Of a stretch of 64,000 nt of DNA, positions 1 through 11,669 are shown piece by piece. Within the stretch, counting starts at the first letter, position 1. Each line of letters opens with the position of its first letter. The notes under the pieces were generated by a model. That model did no database searches. It worked only from the letters and a program-made list of their open reading frames with translations, and was not told where the DNA came from. The translations under genes were made by a program, and so were the position numbers. This DNA is from Ectocarpus siliculosus (lineage: Eukaryota; Sar; Phaeophyceae; Ectocarpales; Ectocarpaceae): contig FN648454.1 of NCBI GenBank assembly GCA_000310025.1, positions 136,717 through 200,716 of the forward strand. The letters run 5' to 3'.

Positions 1-470
1 AGGTTGGGGATACCTTCCAGTTTCCCCCTTAGAACAGAGGGCGCCCGCCGGAATTTTTTTTCAGGAAGTTTGGAATAATAAAACTTTCAAAACGACTTGA
101 GAACCCAGTTCCCGCAAATTTTGACCCCAATTTTTAGGCCCTTCTTTACCTAATTTAAACGTTGGATTATTCGCCCGGAAAAGGGGGGATGGCCCCAACC
201 ATTCCAGCGCTTTACCCGCCCCTTCCGGTTTTTTCTTCCGAATTTTTTTAAACAAAAAGGATATCCCAAGATATTTTATTTGATAGTTTGATTTTTAGGG
301 GGATATTATTTCAGAGATAAATTTTTTTTTTGGGGGGGGGGGGGGGGGGGTTGGCCTGCACGGAAAAAATCATCAAGATCCAAACGACCGTCTTACGGTT
401 CCTCGAGGTATATTTTTTTCTGAAGGGAAAAAGAGGCTGATTCATGTTCTTGTGAGTCAAAACATGCTTC
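1..470. other. Gene-free left edge, low complexity
   Basis: I see no convincing gene here. The stretch is rich in homopolymer runs, including a T run followed by a long G run near 323-350. The short open frames have no recognisable composition or motif. Confidence 0.5.
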
Positions 471-476
471 AGTACA

Positions 477-1245
477 CGGTTTTGGCTCGTGTGCGACCAA
501 CAAGACACCGAGCGCCCTGTTTATGGGTCGCCTGCAGAGGGCATGTGTATCATCGCACGCCAGTGGCTGCAGTTTGTGGATGTCGTCGGACAAAGGCCTC
601 TGTCTGATGGCATGCGTTGTACACTGATCACACTCGACTCGGAGCAAGCGGCAGAAAAAAGAGCAAATTCCAAACAGGCAACACCGAACCACACGTCGAT
701 TCACGTTTGCAGGCCGTGTGCAATCAAAACTGGACAATACGCTCTGTTTTTCGGAGGCGCGCAGAGGGTATGTGTATGACCACACGCCACTGGCTGCTGT
801 TTGTGGATGTCGTCGGCCAATGGCCTCTCTCTGGCATGCGTTTTTGACTGGTCGCGGGTGACACACGGAGCAAACATGCGGCGGAAGAAGCAAAAATACC
901 AAAAAAGTCAACACCGCAACACACTTTGGTTCACGTTTGCAGGCCGTGTGCAATCAAAACTGGACAACACGCTATGTTTCTGGTACGCGAGCAGAGGGCA
1001 TGAGTATGAACACACGCCATTGGCTGCAGTTTGTGGATGTCGACGGCTTAAGGCCTCTCTCAGGCATGCGTTTTGATGGCGTCACACATGCAGCAGGCGC
1101 AAAAACGGCTCTTTTCGGCCCAAAGTCAAGAACGTAAGCAGAGCAATGTGGCAGGGTTGACGTTTTCGGCTCGTGTGCGGCCAACACCACGCAGGACGCC
1201 CTGAATTTTAGATACCTGCAGAGGATTTGTGCATGACCTCATGAT
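477..1245. repeat. Tandem repeat, about 228-bp unit, 3-4 copies
   Basis: The anchor GCAGAGGGCATGTGTAT and its variants recurs at 534, 761, 991 and 1218, a spacing of 227-230 bp. Other shared blocks are TTTGTGGATGTCG, GGCATGCG and CGTGTGCAATCAAAACTGG. The outer copies are more diverged, and the last breaks down after about 1245. Open frames on both strands follow the repeat period and are not believed to be genes. Confidence 0.8.
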
Positions 1246-1338
1246 ACTGGCCTCTGTTTGGCAAGCAGACGGTGTAGTTTCTCGTTCTGGCACGATCGGG
1301 GGGTGACCAGGGGATACTCCCCCCCATTTCTCACAGCG

Positions 1339-1367
1339 ATTTTCCAACAGGATCGCTGTTGGAAAAT
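1339..1367. repeat. Perfect 12-bp hairpin
   Basis: ATTTTCCAACAG at 1339-1350 and CTGTTGGAAAAT at 1356-1367 are exact reverse complements around a 5-base loop. Related TTGGAAA and TTTCCAA pieces recur up to 1450, so this may be the remnant of a small foldback repeat. No function is visible. Confidence 0.6.
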
Positions 1368-1839
1368 GGGCCAATTTTCTAACAGGCCGGCCGGAATCGC
1401 TATTGGAAACTGCGCTGGTGAATTTTGGGCTGTTGGAAATTGCCATTTTCCTACCCGTAAGACGCCCAAATGATTTTTTTGACTCTGAAAAGCCCCCCCC
1501 CTCCAAAATCCAATCCGGAAAAATCACAAGGTAAGACTCAGCCTGATATCGGCATCCTCTCCGTCGTGTAGAAACCGATATTTGAGAATCGGTCCAGGGG
1601 GTGTGGTATTTTTTGCGACCTACGGGCGGTTGTCAGGGGAAGGCTTGGGTCGTTACAAAGGGGATGACAAGTGAGCGATAGAGAGCAAAAAAACACCCTT
1701 GGTTGCGGGAGAAGAGACTCTCCGGACCTCAATCGGCCTAGTTCAGTCAACCCAGCATGCGCTGGAAATGAAGGAGAGTACCGAATGGAATGACTGACGT
1801 TTGCTACGACTCGAACGGTTTTGACAAGCCTGTCTAGGG

Positions 1840-2096
1840 AACATCCGAAGCCAAGTCCCTCAGCGGTGAATCGGGGTGTTAGTTTCGTCACGGAGTTTTC
1901 ACACGGAGCGTTTGCGAGTGTGACGTGAATCCATCCGCGAGACTTGGCGGACCACATCGCCGACTTGATGTCGTCGAGGGCTTGACAACCGAGCGTGTGG
2001 GGACACGAAGCCAAGACATGAAACTCCATCTTCCGTTCATATATGTTCGTGGACAGGAAAACTCGGTCATTGTTACGTCGGCGTTTAGATATAACA
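1840..2096 (-). CDS. Coding-like exon, weak resemblance to SNAPC3 (SNAP50)
   Basis: On the minus strand an open stretch begins after a plausible acceptor (CAAAGCAG) at 2097. It reads through a segment containing IYERKMEFHVLAS, then QALDDIKSAMW. The pattern of a beta strand, 'EF-VL-S' and then 'L-D-I' recalls the conserved C-terminal region of the snRNA-activating complex subunit SNAPC3, where a similar 'QEF-VLGSQ-L-LRD' motif occurs. The zinc-binding residues that would settle it are not seen. Possible upstream coding at 2163-2262 ends at a GTGAGT donor. This is a tentative reading; it may be an unrelated or decayed exon. Confidence 0.2.
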
Positions 2097-2782
2097 CTGC
2101 TTTGGTCTTACGGCGTTTAGCTAACACTACTCTTGCGCGGCGAAGGACGCAACTCACCCTCCCAGGTAATATTGGTTGGGGGTGTCGGCGGGATTCCGTG
2201 TTGTCAAATCTTGTCATCAACCATATGTGCTCGGAAAGGGTCCGTTTCGACGCACGCAACATTTAAATCTGCGTGAAAGATTTCCGCCGCTTCACGTGAA
2301 CGCACGGGCGGACGGAGTGCTCCAAATTCCAAGCCGTTACATCCACACAAAGGCGATGAAGGGTCTACTTCAGTAAGAATGTTAGCGTGTGATGTGGCCC
2401 ATGGTACTGACGAGCGAAAACGCGTCTACTGTACCCGACACCTTCGGTGATAGCCCCGGGCCTTACCTTTGCACTGCGTGTGCTTGGGTGCCGCAAACAG
2501 GGCCCAGCACTCCAGCAGCACAGAACCGGTGAGCGGGACCGTCCTGGAACCGCCTTCCGTGCGGTTGTGGATTTCCGCGAAGATCTGAAAGCCGGCCCTG
2601 TACGGGTGTGGGGAATCGGGGTTGGATCGAACAGAGCAGAAGTGGGACGGGAGGCGACATGGGCGTAATAGGCGTAATAGTCAGCTCTGATCGTTTGCTA
2701 GTCGTCAAACACGTGTTTCTGCGGGGTATACATCCCCTGCGCAGTGCGCAACGTCGCCCGCACGGATATCTACTGCTCGTAG

Positions 2783-3313
2783 GCACGATGACCACTAAAC
2801 GACCAGTCAGCGCTAAGTAGTGTAGTGGTCATCGCGCTTCGAAAATTTGTGTCAACACTACCTACACCTCGCACGAACGACGCCAGCAGCTCCATAAGAC
2901 AGCGTCCCTCGCTGCACAGCGTAACCCATTTTGCCCAACAGGTAATGAGCCAACGTGGTAGGTAAACCACATCGAGTCACAGTGTTGTCCGTAATCCGTA
3001 TCCTGAAGGGATACGCGCCGTTCAGCGGAAAAGCCGACGTACTACAAGAGTTGGATGTCTCTCCAGCGAGCCCTAATGTTCAAAGCAGGCATGGGAGAGA
3101 TGATGACAAGGGCGGAGACAGCGCCTGCGGCACAGACTGTAAATACATCCCCGGCCGAGACATCGGCTCAACAAGTTGTACTACTGGCGTTCAAAAAGAC
3201 GAATGGCAAACTGAATACCCGCCATGTTATTGCGGCATGAATTTGTTGGCAAGAACGATGACCAGTAGACCACCGATCAGGAGTAACTAGTAGTATAGAG
3301 GTCAGCGTGCTTC
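2783..3313. repeat. Pair of ~58-bp direct repeats with a stem-loop
   Basis: Related segments start at 2783 and 3253, sharing CGATGACCA near the start, TAGTAGT-like centres and GTCA-CG-GCTTC at the end. In the first copy GATGACCACTA (2787-2797) and TAGTGGTCATC (2823-2833) form a perfect 11-bp stem, while the second copy keeps only part of it. The 470 bp between them and the 2.1-2.8 kb stretch show no gene I can support. Confidence 0.5.
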
Positions 3314-3407
3314 TCAACATCTACGCACAAATGTTTGCGTATTTCTATGTGTAACGTGGACGCAGGTAGCATCCTGTATGCCCACGTGTGAGGAAAGGAC
3401 GTACTTG

Positions 3408-3796
3408 CTGGTTGTCTGGTTTATCGCCGTGTCCCGGAGCAACGACGAGCTGGTGATGAAGTGTCCCGACTTGGAAGCAATGAAGTCCGGCAGCTTCCGG
3501 TCGTCCCACGACTTGTATACATGCCAGGAGCAGTCCGACCCATTCCTCGTGCCGCGTAGAACCCGCTTGTCGAACATGTACCTCGCTCCGCAACCGCCTC
3601 TACAGTCCTTGACGGTGTAGAAAGCAGGGTAGCAACCGTCCCGCTCGTACACAGTCGCATGCACCAAGCACGATCGCAGCGTGTAGCCACAGCACATTTG
3701 CGCGTCGGAGGCGAAGTATTTTCTCTTGTACCGTGGGCATACGCCGTGGGGGGGTGGGGGGACGGCGTCTGATATCGAGCCCAGCATGTCCCCCAT
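3408..3796 (-). CDS. Cysteine-rich ORF, possibly a KDZ-transposon-linked cysteine cluster
   Basis: The open frame carries paired cysteines and aromatic residues in order: CPRYKRKYF, a CCGYTLRSCLVHATVY segment, then KDCRGGCGARYMFDK and, further on, a 'FITSSSLLRDTAINQ' stretch. A 'yTl', C-x-x-x-C-x-ARY-x-x-D layout followed by a helix with LLRD recalls the CxC cysteine clusters found upstream of Kyakuja-Dileera-Zisupton (KDZ) transposases. No DDE catalytic region was found nearby, so at most the N-terminal part is present. The frame would leave the exon at a GTACGT donor near 3408. Its 5' side abuts the gypsy fossil, which may have cut it. It could also be a host zinc-binding protein. Confidence 0.35.
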
Positions 3797-3814
3797 CGAA
3801 CAACGGTCGAATAT

Positions 3815-5210
3815 GCTGGTGATGGTATCGTACTGGCAGAGGCGTACGCCCTCAGCGTGCGCAAAGGATACGGCAAGCTTAAAGTGAACGAATTGTATGC
3901 GGTAGTCCCGCTTCCCCCGGCAGAATTTTCTGCCTTCGCTCGTTCGACCGAAAGTGTGTTGGCTGAAATCCTGTCGGCCGCTGATCCCTCCGGCAAGCAG
4001 ACCATCAAGTCGCCCTCATGGGTGGCTGGATGGCATGCCCCCTTTCACAAGCGTGTCCTCATGACCATTTCGAATCCTCAAGGCGCCAATGCCGCAACCC
4101 GCGAATTGGTGGATTCTTCGTTTTCTCAGGTGAAACGTTTCTTGGAGACGAAGGACAAGTCGGGGCCTTCGGCATACCGTCGGCAGCTCAAACTGCTCGC
4201 GGATGAGTGGGAACCGAAAGGTTTCAACCGGGGCATCGACAAGCTGCAGGATTTTGGTGTGCCCAACGGCACACCGTACAGCAAATTCGTTACGAAGTTA
4301 AGGCGTTAGCAATGTCGGAGTTGGCCTCGCATAGGGCTTTCGCGCCGGATCTGCGCATGGTACAGCGTGCGCTTCGGAACGCTTTGTTGGAGCAGGACCC
4401 TAATGTTCTCTCGTCTTTGCCGTTGAAAGAGAAGATTCTCCACAACGTGGTGTTTAGTGATCAGGATGAGGTTTGGGATGCTTTGTCGTCGGAGGAAGCA
4501 CTAAAACACTCGCCCGCCTGCAACGGCGACCGTTATTTTACTACTGTCACTTCTGGGTTTTCATCGGCGCCCACACGAGCCATGACTGCGACCGTGGGGC
4601 AGCAGCGGCCGCCACCGCCGCCGGCGCTGCAGCCGTCCGCGTGGTCGCCGGGAACACAATTTCCCGTCGGGGTGATGACTATCGACCCTATGCCGTCCGA
4701 TAACACATGTCCATTCGAGCAGGACTACGACTGCTGGCCGTTGCGTGGTCACTACGGCTTTGTGCACAGCGTTGTGGCAAGTATGCCTAAGATGGACCCC
4801 CCTTTGTTTACGCCGCTGTTGACCCCTGCCGACCGAGCGCAAGCTCTGCGGCGATTTTCTGGCCAATGTCTCAACTGTGGGCAGGCGGGCCACAGTCTCA
4901 AAACTTGCCCGTATGCTTTCACCAATTACACCGGCCTCTTAAACCCGGCCATTGCTTCGCACGCTGATAGCGTTCAGGTTTTTCAACGTTGGCAAAGCCG
5001 CATGAAGTCTCACCGCCCGCGTGTACACAATAAAAATGGCCCGGGTAAGAGCAGCGGTCATACACAGGGCGACGGCCGCCGCTCAGGGAAACGTAACTCA
5101 TCGACACACGCACCACCTCCGGCGCCGGCCGTAGGCGCCGCCGCGACCCCGGCGCCCGCCGCCGTACCTGGAACTCCGTACGCTCGGAGTTCCGGAACCC
5201 CGCACTCGCA
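3815..5210 (+). mobile_element. gag region of the gypsy fossil
   Basis: The first part has the helical, leucine-rich character of a capsid region. It is followed by a classical zinc knuckle at about 4867-4908 reading CLNCGQAGHSLKTC (C-x2-C-x4-H-x4-C), the nucleic-acid-binding motif of nucleocapsid. After the knuckle comes a basic, then Pro/Ala-rich tail. Gag proteins of this kind package the element's RNA in cytoplasmic particles. The part lies directly upstream of the proline-rich linker and NADAR region. Confidence 0.85.
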
Positions 5211-6059
5211 GGGTAACTGACACGCCGGTGACGGCCTTTTGCACACATCGCCGTCAACAGCACCGGGTGTGCGCTGTACGACTAGTTCCCGAGACGTTTG
5301 TATCACACAGACGCCTTCGGGTTCGCCTATGTTAGTTTCCCAACCTTTTATTTCTCAGGTGTCGCCCCACGCCTCATCACAGCCTGTTTTGGATGACCGA
5401 CGTGACTCGTCGGCGCCGAATACAGTCTTGTGGTGTGGGCGAGGGGCCGACCAGACTTCGGGTGTCTCACGGACGCTCGCCCCGATGTCTACGCCCCCCG
5501 GAGGCATGGCTTCGGCTTCTCCCACCGTTTCAGCGGCTCCGGGTGGTCTCGTCAACCACGCTGGAGCACAGGACAGCCGCAGGCCCGCCGCGGTGGCTCG
5601 AGTACGCTTGTACCCACCGCGCCCCCTCCGGACCCCTCGCGACGTTCCTCTACGGAGCACCAACGTCGCGCAGTGCTGACTGCACCGCCGTTGCCGAGCG
5701 CAAGTAAAGGTTTCCCCAAACCGGAAGGTTCGTGTTCTTTGTCACGAAATAGCGGTCCCGAACCTCCCGCGGCCGCTGACCATGTTGGTCGAGCACCCGC
5801 GATGAAGGCCGCTTTTAATGAACGGGCCTACGCCGACATTTTGCGCGAAAACGCCCGCGTAGACCACTTGGTTTCGCACGCTTCTGCGGCTGGGTCACCG
5901 CTCTTGCCTGCCTCTCCTCGTAACCCACAATCCGGCCCGCCTTCGGGCGGCACCCAGATTGTCCTGCCGGTTGCCGGTGCCATTTCTCTTGATGATATTT
6001 CTTCGGGGAAGGTAAGCGCACCCGCGCGGCAGGCCCCTGTTTTTGACGGTTGTCAGGAA

Positions 6060-6550
6060 TACTATAACGATGAGGTTTTCCTCTTTTGGAAACTGCCGTC
6101 CTTTCTATATAACTGGACGCCCTGTGAGTTCTCGGTTCATGGCATTCGCTTCGTGTGCGGCGAACAGTTCATGATGGCGGAGAAAGCCCGCATTTTCGGC
6201 GATGATGCCGCTTATGCCAAAATCATGGCTACCTCCGACCCGAGAGAACACAAGTCCCTTGGTCGCAAGGTACGCGGTTTTGACCATGCCCTATGGGAAC
6301 TCCGGCGCGAGGATGTTGTCTTTTCGCTTTTGTATGCAAAATTCGCCCAAAATGCTGACGCGCGTGAACATTTGCTGGCTACGGGTGATAGACAGATAGC
6401 GGAGGCCAGTCCTTATGACGGATTATGGGACATTGGTGTTGATGCCTCCGATCCGCGTGCGGCGTCGCCCTCCAAGTGGACTGGTAAAAACCTCTTAGGC
6501 AAAGCGCTTGTCGCGACGCGCACGCTTCTGCGTGTGCGCCCGGTCGAAGC
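6060..6550 (+). mobile_element. NADAR (YbiA-like) domain inside the gypsy fossil
   Basis: About 160 residues match the NADAR family layout from end to end. It opens with 'FLFWKLPSFLYNW' followed by a G-I-x-F-x-x-x-E-Q-F-M-M-A-x-K-A-x-x-F-G-D core. The middle has 'LGRKVRGFD' and 'W', then 'AKFAQNADAREHLLATG', 'EASPYDGLWDIG' and a closing 'WTGKNLLGKALVATRTLL'. The glutamate in GEQFMMAEKA and the W-D pair in GLWDIG correspond to residues known to matter in YbiA. Family members are N-glycosidases acting on riboflavin-pathway intermediates or removing ADP-ribose from guanine. Here the domain sits between gag and protease, a place where gypsy elements normally have nothing of this kind. What it does for the element is inference only. 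Confidence 0.85.
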
Positions 6551-6884
6551 CGATAAGCCTTGACGCCCTGAACACTCGGGGCAACCTGCCCCCGTGTGTC
6601 CCACTATCCACGAAATCGCGCCCCCGGGTGAGGACTCTTCGGCCAATGATTCCTCGCCCGAGGACGCGCGTGGCCCGCTGGACGTACCAGCCAACACGCC
6701 CGCGGACCACTCGAAACAGGTGCTGCACATTGCCTCTGCTGCTTTTCGCGAAGCCGCCGCTTCCCCACCGCCGCTGTTGGCGGAACACGGCCCAGATTTG
6801 GTGAGCGGTGACGTTTTAGTAGATTGCGATACCTCTACGACGCGAGTCCTCATACCGGAGCCGTGTGTGCAGCGCCTGGTGTAG

Positions 6885-9280
6885 CCCTTTTGGACTCGGG
6901 CTCACCTTCATCTTTCATTAGTAGTGCTTTTCTTGAAGCCATGGAGGCGTCAGGAGCTGCATCTGTCCACAGTCCTCGTTCGGTGCCCCGTTCGGCAGTG
7001 GGGTGATTTTGGGTCTGGCAATGCTCTTGAAACCACCTCATCCGTGCGGCTGTCCGTTCAATTTTTTTATGGTGATAGTGCCACCGCTTCGTTAGCGGTG
7101 TGGGTGTACGTCGTCCCAGCTGCCGCCATGGGTCACGCCCTCCTTCTTGAACGTTCTTGAACGTGATAGTTGGATGCGTTTTAACTCTCGTTTGTCCACT
7201 ACTTTGCCCACGCGGTCGGCAAGTGGACGCATTATGGAGAAACTTTCTCTGTCATCGGATTTTGCCGCGGGAGCTTCCGCGTATGTCGCTGGACCCTCCG
7301 CCCCCGTGGCATCTTACTTCCTGCGGTACGCCGGCAGGAAGGATGTCTCCCTTTCCGATAAACCCACTTTGACGAGGGTGAACCTCGTTCGCAACTCTGG
7401 CACCCCCGCTCTCACCGGCAACTATCTTGTCGCGTTTTTACCGAAACACGCCGCCCTCTCGGCGTCGGACGCGTTTGTTTCGGACGGGCCTCAACACATC
7501 CCATTGATAGGGTGCGCCGAGTTGGAGCCAGGTGAGGTGCTTGGAGTGGCGACTGCCCCACTTGTGCAGATTCCGCTTGCGTCGAGTGATCCTACACCTC
7601 AGACGGCCGAGGGCGTTGGGTCGAATGACCCTCCGCCGCCAGCCCGTTCCGCGGATGGGCCGCCGTCTCGCGTGAATTCTTTGCATTCAAACATCGCGGT
7701 TGCGGATCCGGAGATCTCGGACTCTCCCGCGGCCTCACTGCCGCCGAAACCGCCGCCACCGGACCTGTTGGAACGCCTCTCAGAAGCGCAGCGAGTGAGT
7801 TTTCGCGAGTTGTGGCAACGTTTGCCTGCACATGTGCACGATGTCACTTTTGATTTACATGACTCGGGTTTTACCCCGGAAGCTATCGACAGCCTGGCGG
7901 ATGTGCTGTGTGACTTTTCGAATGTGTTTTCGCGGTCACCGTCCGATTTCGGTTGCTTTTCCGTGAAACCGTTTCGTTTGGAAGTGCCCCCGGGCACGAA
8001 ACCGTTGGCCTCGCGTCCCTATAGGCTCAACCCTCTGGTGGAGAAAAAGGTTGATTATATTCTCGATCAATACCTTACTGCCCGTCTTATTCAACACTCG
8101 AAATCGCCGCGGGCAAGCCCTCTGGTTGTCATGCCTAAAAAGGACGGCAATCTGCGTTTGACCGTGAACTACAAAAAGCTTAACAAATTGTGCAGCCTTG
8201 GCCAACAACCGCAGCCGCGAGTTGACCACATCATCGATTCCCTGCACAAAGGCAAGGTGTTTTCCATTTTCGATCTTAACTCCGCTTTCCACCAAATCAC
8301 CGTCGAAGAAGACACGGTTCAGCTTACGGCGTTTTGTACGCCCACGCAACTTTCGAGTGGCTCCGTATGCCTCAGGGAAGCTCCGTGGCACCGTCGTGGC
8401 TCACCATGGTCATCAACGAAGTGGTTAAAGGTCTGGACCATGTGCTTGCATACCTGGACGATGTGATTGTGTTTGACGCCGACCCCATCCAACATGTCGC
8501 CAACATACGGTTATTGTTGGAGCGTTTGGGCAAGTACAACCTCAAGCTTTCTCCTTTCAAGAGTCGCGTCGGGGCTAAGGAGGCTGTTTATTTAGGTCAC
8601 ACAATCTACCCTGCGGGTGTTAGTCCTCGTGCCGATAAGGTCTAAGCCCTCACGAAAATGCCGCTGCCTAACAACGTCAAAAAGCTGCGTTCCTTGCTGG
8701 GTGGGCTTTCGTATTACCGCAAATTCATCAAGGGTTTGGCCATGCGCGTGAAACCACTCACAGATCTTTTGCGTAAAGACGAGAAGTTTTGTTTTACGCC
8801 GGCTATGGCGGATACTGTCAAAGAACTCTTGGCGAAACTGTCCGAACCTCCGGTTTTGGCTTTCCCGGATTGGGACGCTGTCGCGGATGGCAGCCGCCCT
8901 CTCCGACTTTGCTGTGACGCCTGTGTGGATGGTTTTGGTGCGGCCCTTGAACAGGAACAGGCCGATGGTTCCATCCACCCCATTCTGTTCGTAAGCCGCG
9001 CTACGCTCGAATCCGAGCGCAATTGGACAGTGCTCGACTTGGAGGCTGGAAGTATCGTGTGGGCAATCAAACGCCTACGCGGTTATTTTTGGTCTACGCA
9101 CTTTCTGATTTATTCGGATCACAAGGCTTTGGAGAGCATCGTCAAGGTGGGTGAACACAACGCCCGCGTCCAACGTTGGCTCGAGTTCCTTTCTTCGTTC
9201 AATTACACCCTTGTCTACCGCAAAGGCACTGCCAACGCCAATGCGGATTTTCTTTCGCGGTTGCCCTTGACGGCAACCGA
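6885..9280 (+). mobile_element. Protease, reverse transcriptase and RNase H region of the gypsy fossil
   Basis: The protease is marked by LLDSGSPSSFIS near 6890 (a D-S-G active-site motif). Reverse transcriptase spans about 7960-8650, with 'LRLTVNYKKLNK', 'FSIFDLNSAFHQI', 'FEWLRMPQGS' and the catalytic YLDDVIVF. The connection and RNase H follow at about 8660-9260 with 'LRLCCDACVDGFGAALEQ', 'ERNWTVLDLEAGSIVWA', 'YSDHKALESI' and 'KGTANANADFLSR'. These are standard Ty3/gypsy hallmarks. Together the parts would make cDNA from the element's RNA. Confidence 0.93.
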
Positions 9281-9901
9281 CGCGGATAGACACGGTGACA
9301 CCAGTATCGCAGCCGATGACGCCGCGGGCGTTTCTCTCATTCGTGCGTGCGGACGGAGTTATCACTCTAATTCGACGCCGAACATCGGCTTGGGTGGGCT
9401 TGACATTGACGATCATCGAGACGCGTTGGCACACGCGCCTCTGACGGAGGATGACTTTGGGGACTTCCGCCGTTTTGGGCCACAAATGGTCCTGCCGGCT
9501 CCCTCCTCCGTAGTTGGCTCGTCGAAATTTTCGCCGCCTGGTGTTTTCGCTGTCGTTTGCGACGCAGCCCCCGAGAGTTCTGCACCCGATGGACCTCCTC
9601 CGGCTTCCGTTTCTGCGGAGCCAGACGTCGCTCCCTCGTCCACCGTCGAAACCTCCTCAGCTGCCCTGTCGCATTCGCGTGGCCCTCTGGTTTCTTCTCG
9701 TACTCGGGCGAGAACGATTTCGGCCTCGGGCATGGCTCACAACCGTCCAAATTATTTTCCGAAACAAACACGGGCCGTTGTGTCGCCCAGAACGCCGCGG
9801 CCTCCTCGAACGCCGGCCCGGTCGAGCGGTGCCGCGCGGTCTACGAGAACCGCGGGTAGCCCTACTTCTGGCCCGCTGGCTTCTTCGGCGCCGGCTGAAT
9901 T

Positions 9902-9932
<31 letters not shown>

Positions 9933-10439
9933 GCTGCCGCCACCCCGGCGCCACCGCCGCCCGCGGCGCCCATGTCGCCAGTGGTGTCGCCCGCGGGTAC
10001 TAGCCCTGCGGCTCCCGTGGTGCCGCCCACGGCCGCTGAGGAAGCTCACCTCCGCGACTGTGTGCATTCATTCTCGCATACCGATTGGGCCCGAGAACAG
10101 CTGTCAGAAAGTGAGTGTGTAGCGGCTATAAATTTGTTGTCTTTGGGATCCCCGGCGGTTTTGCCGGATACATTCTGGGATTGCTTGCCCTGTGCGCGAC
10201 GGCCGGCGTTGTCTGATGTTGTCGCCCTCGCATCTAAAACATGCCTGCACTTTACAGACGATGGTACGCGATTGTTGGTGCGAAATTCTGCCCCACTGCC
10301 TCTCGGTAGTTCGGGCGGGCGTATCACTCGCCTCCCGCCGTCGAAGACTCCGCGCATATACGTGGCTATGCTATTGTGACCTTGGGTCCTACAAGCATGT
10401 CACGCCACCGCGTCTTTTCACCTGGGCACCGCTCGGACT

Positions 10440-11560
10440 TTACGTATGTTGGAGCGATTTTTCTGGTGGATTGGGATGGATTTGTCCGTTCGTTGGTGGC
10501 TTCGGCATTGTTTAATTTGCCAAGCGCGCAAGACTTCCCGGCAAACATATCGCTGGCCTGCGCTCACTCTGCCCCTCCCGAATGGGCCGGGTATTGTAGT
10601 GAGCGTCGATTGTTTTGGGCCATTGCCGGTCACGTCCCGTGGGAATGTATATATACTTTTGTTTACGGAACGTTTCAGTCGACGGGCGGATATGTATGCC
10701 ACTACCAAGGCGGAATTTACCGCTAAGGGAACGGCTAACATTTTCGTCAACCGCTACATGGCGTTGTGGGGTTGTCCGGTGACTCTTCTTTTGGATAACG
10801 GTATGCAATTTTGTTCAAAGTTGTCCATGGCTATTTACGAGCTGATGAAGATCAAGAAAGTCACCACCAGTTCCTACCACCCCCAAACTAACGGTGGGGC
10901 CGAGCGTGTTAACCACACCATGGCTCAAATGCTTGCTGTTGTGGTAAATGAGCGTCAGGACGATTGGGACGTCCATCTTCCCCATGTCGAGTTTGCATAC
11001 AACAACTCGGTAAACACCGCCACAGGTTTGGCGCCAAATGAAGTGCATATTGGACGGTTGCCCCGTCTCCCGCTTTCTGTTTTGGACCACCCTAGCGTGG
11101 GTGGCCATCAAAGTTTGGATCGAGACCAGCCCGCTTTCTGCAACCTTGCGGTGGAACGCCAGAGACGAGCTTCCGCGTTGGTGCGGGAACAACATGCGAT
11201 TACGGTGTCGCGTGTCGAACGTCGGAACTCTGCGCTGTTGGACGGTCTGCGTCAGATCCCGAAGTACGAAGTTGGTGGTTGGGCTTGGGTCTACAACTCC
11301 GCCGCTACTATTCGGCAGGGTGTGCGGAAACACACCGATGATTTGGTGCTCAAAGCGAAGCTTTCGCTCAACTGCACCGGACCGTATAAAATCCTGGCTG
11401 TTGGCCCGGCCAAAGCGGAGGATTCACCGGATGGAAAACCTGTGGAGCGCAAACTTCTCTACCTGGACCTGCCGTCAGACATGCTGGGACCAGAATCCCG
11501 CAACCGTGTCTCAGTCTTGCGGTGTAAACCGTGTACCAACCCATACGACACGGATGACCT
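10440..11560 (+). mobile_element. Integrase region of the gypsy fossil
   Basis: The zinc-binding start is seen as RWWLRHCLICQARK, followed by the catalytic core with 'VVSVDCFGPLP', 'LLLDNGMQF' and 'YHPQTNGGAERVNH', the D, D and E positions of the D-D-35-E triad. A GPY/F-type module (LNCTGPYKIL) closes the region. A Pro/Ala/Thr-rich linker at about 9480-10,060 separates it from RNase H. Decayed relatives of this integrase are present at 58.3-62.5 kb. Confidence 0.92.
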
Positions 11561-11669
11561 GCCTAAGTATATGCCAGCCAATCTGTCGAAATATGTTTTG
11601 CACTCGTATAGTAACAAGTCTCCCCGTATAATTTGACTGCTGATGATATTTTAGCGGAGTCTAGTCGTC

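Noticed and set aside
5239-6040. Several overlapping Pro/Ala/Arg-rich frames between gag and NADAR
   Set aside because: They belong to the linker of the retroelement and are not separate genes.
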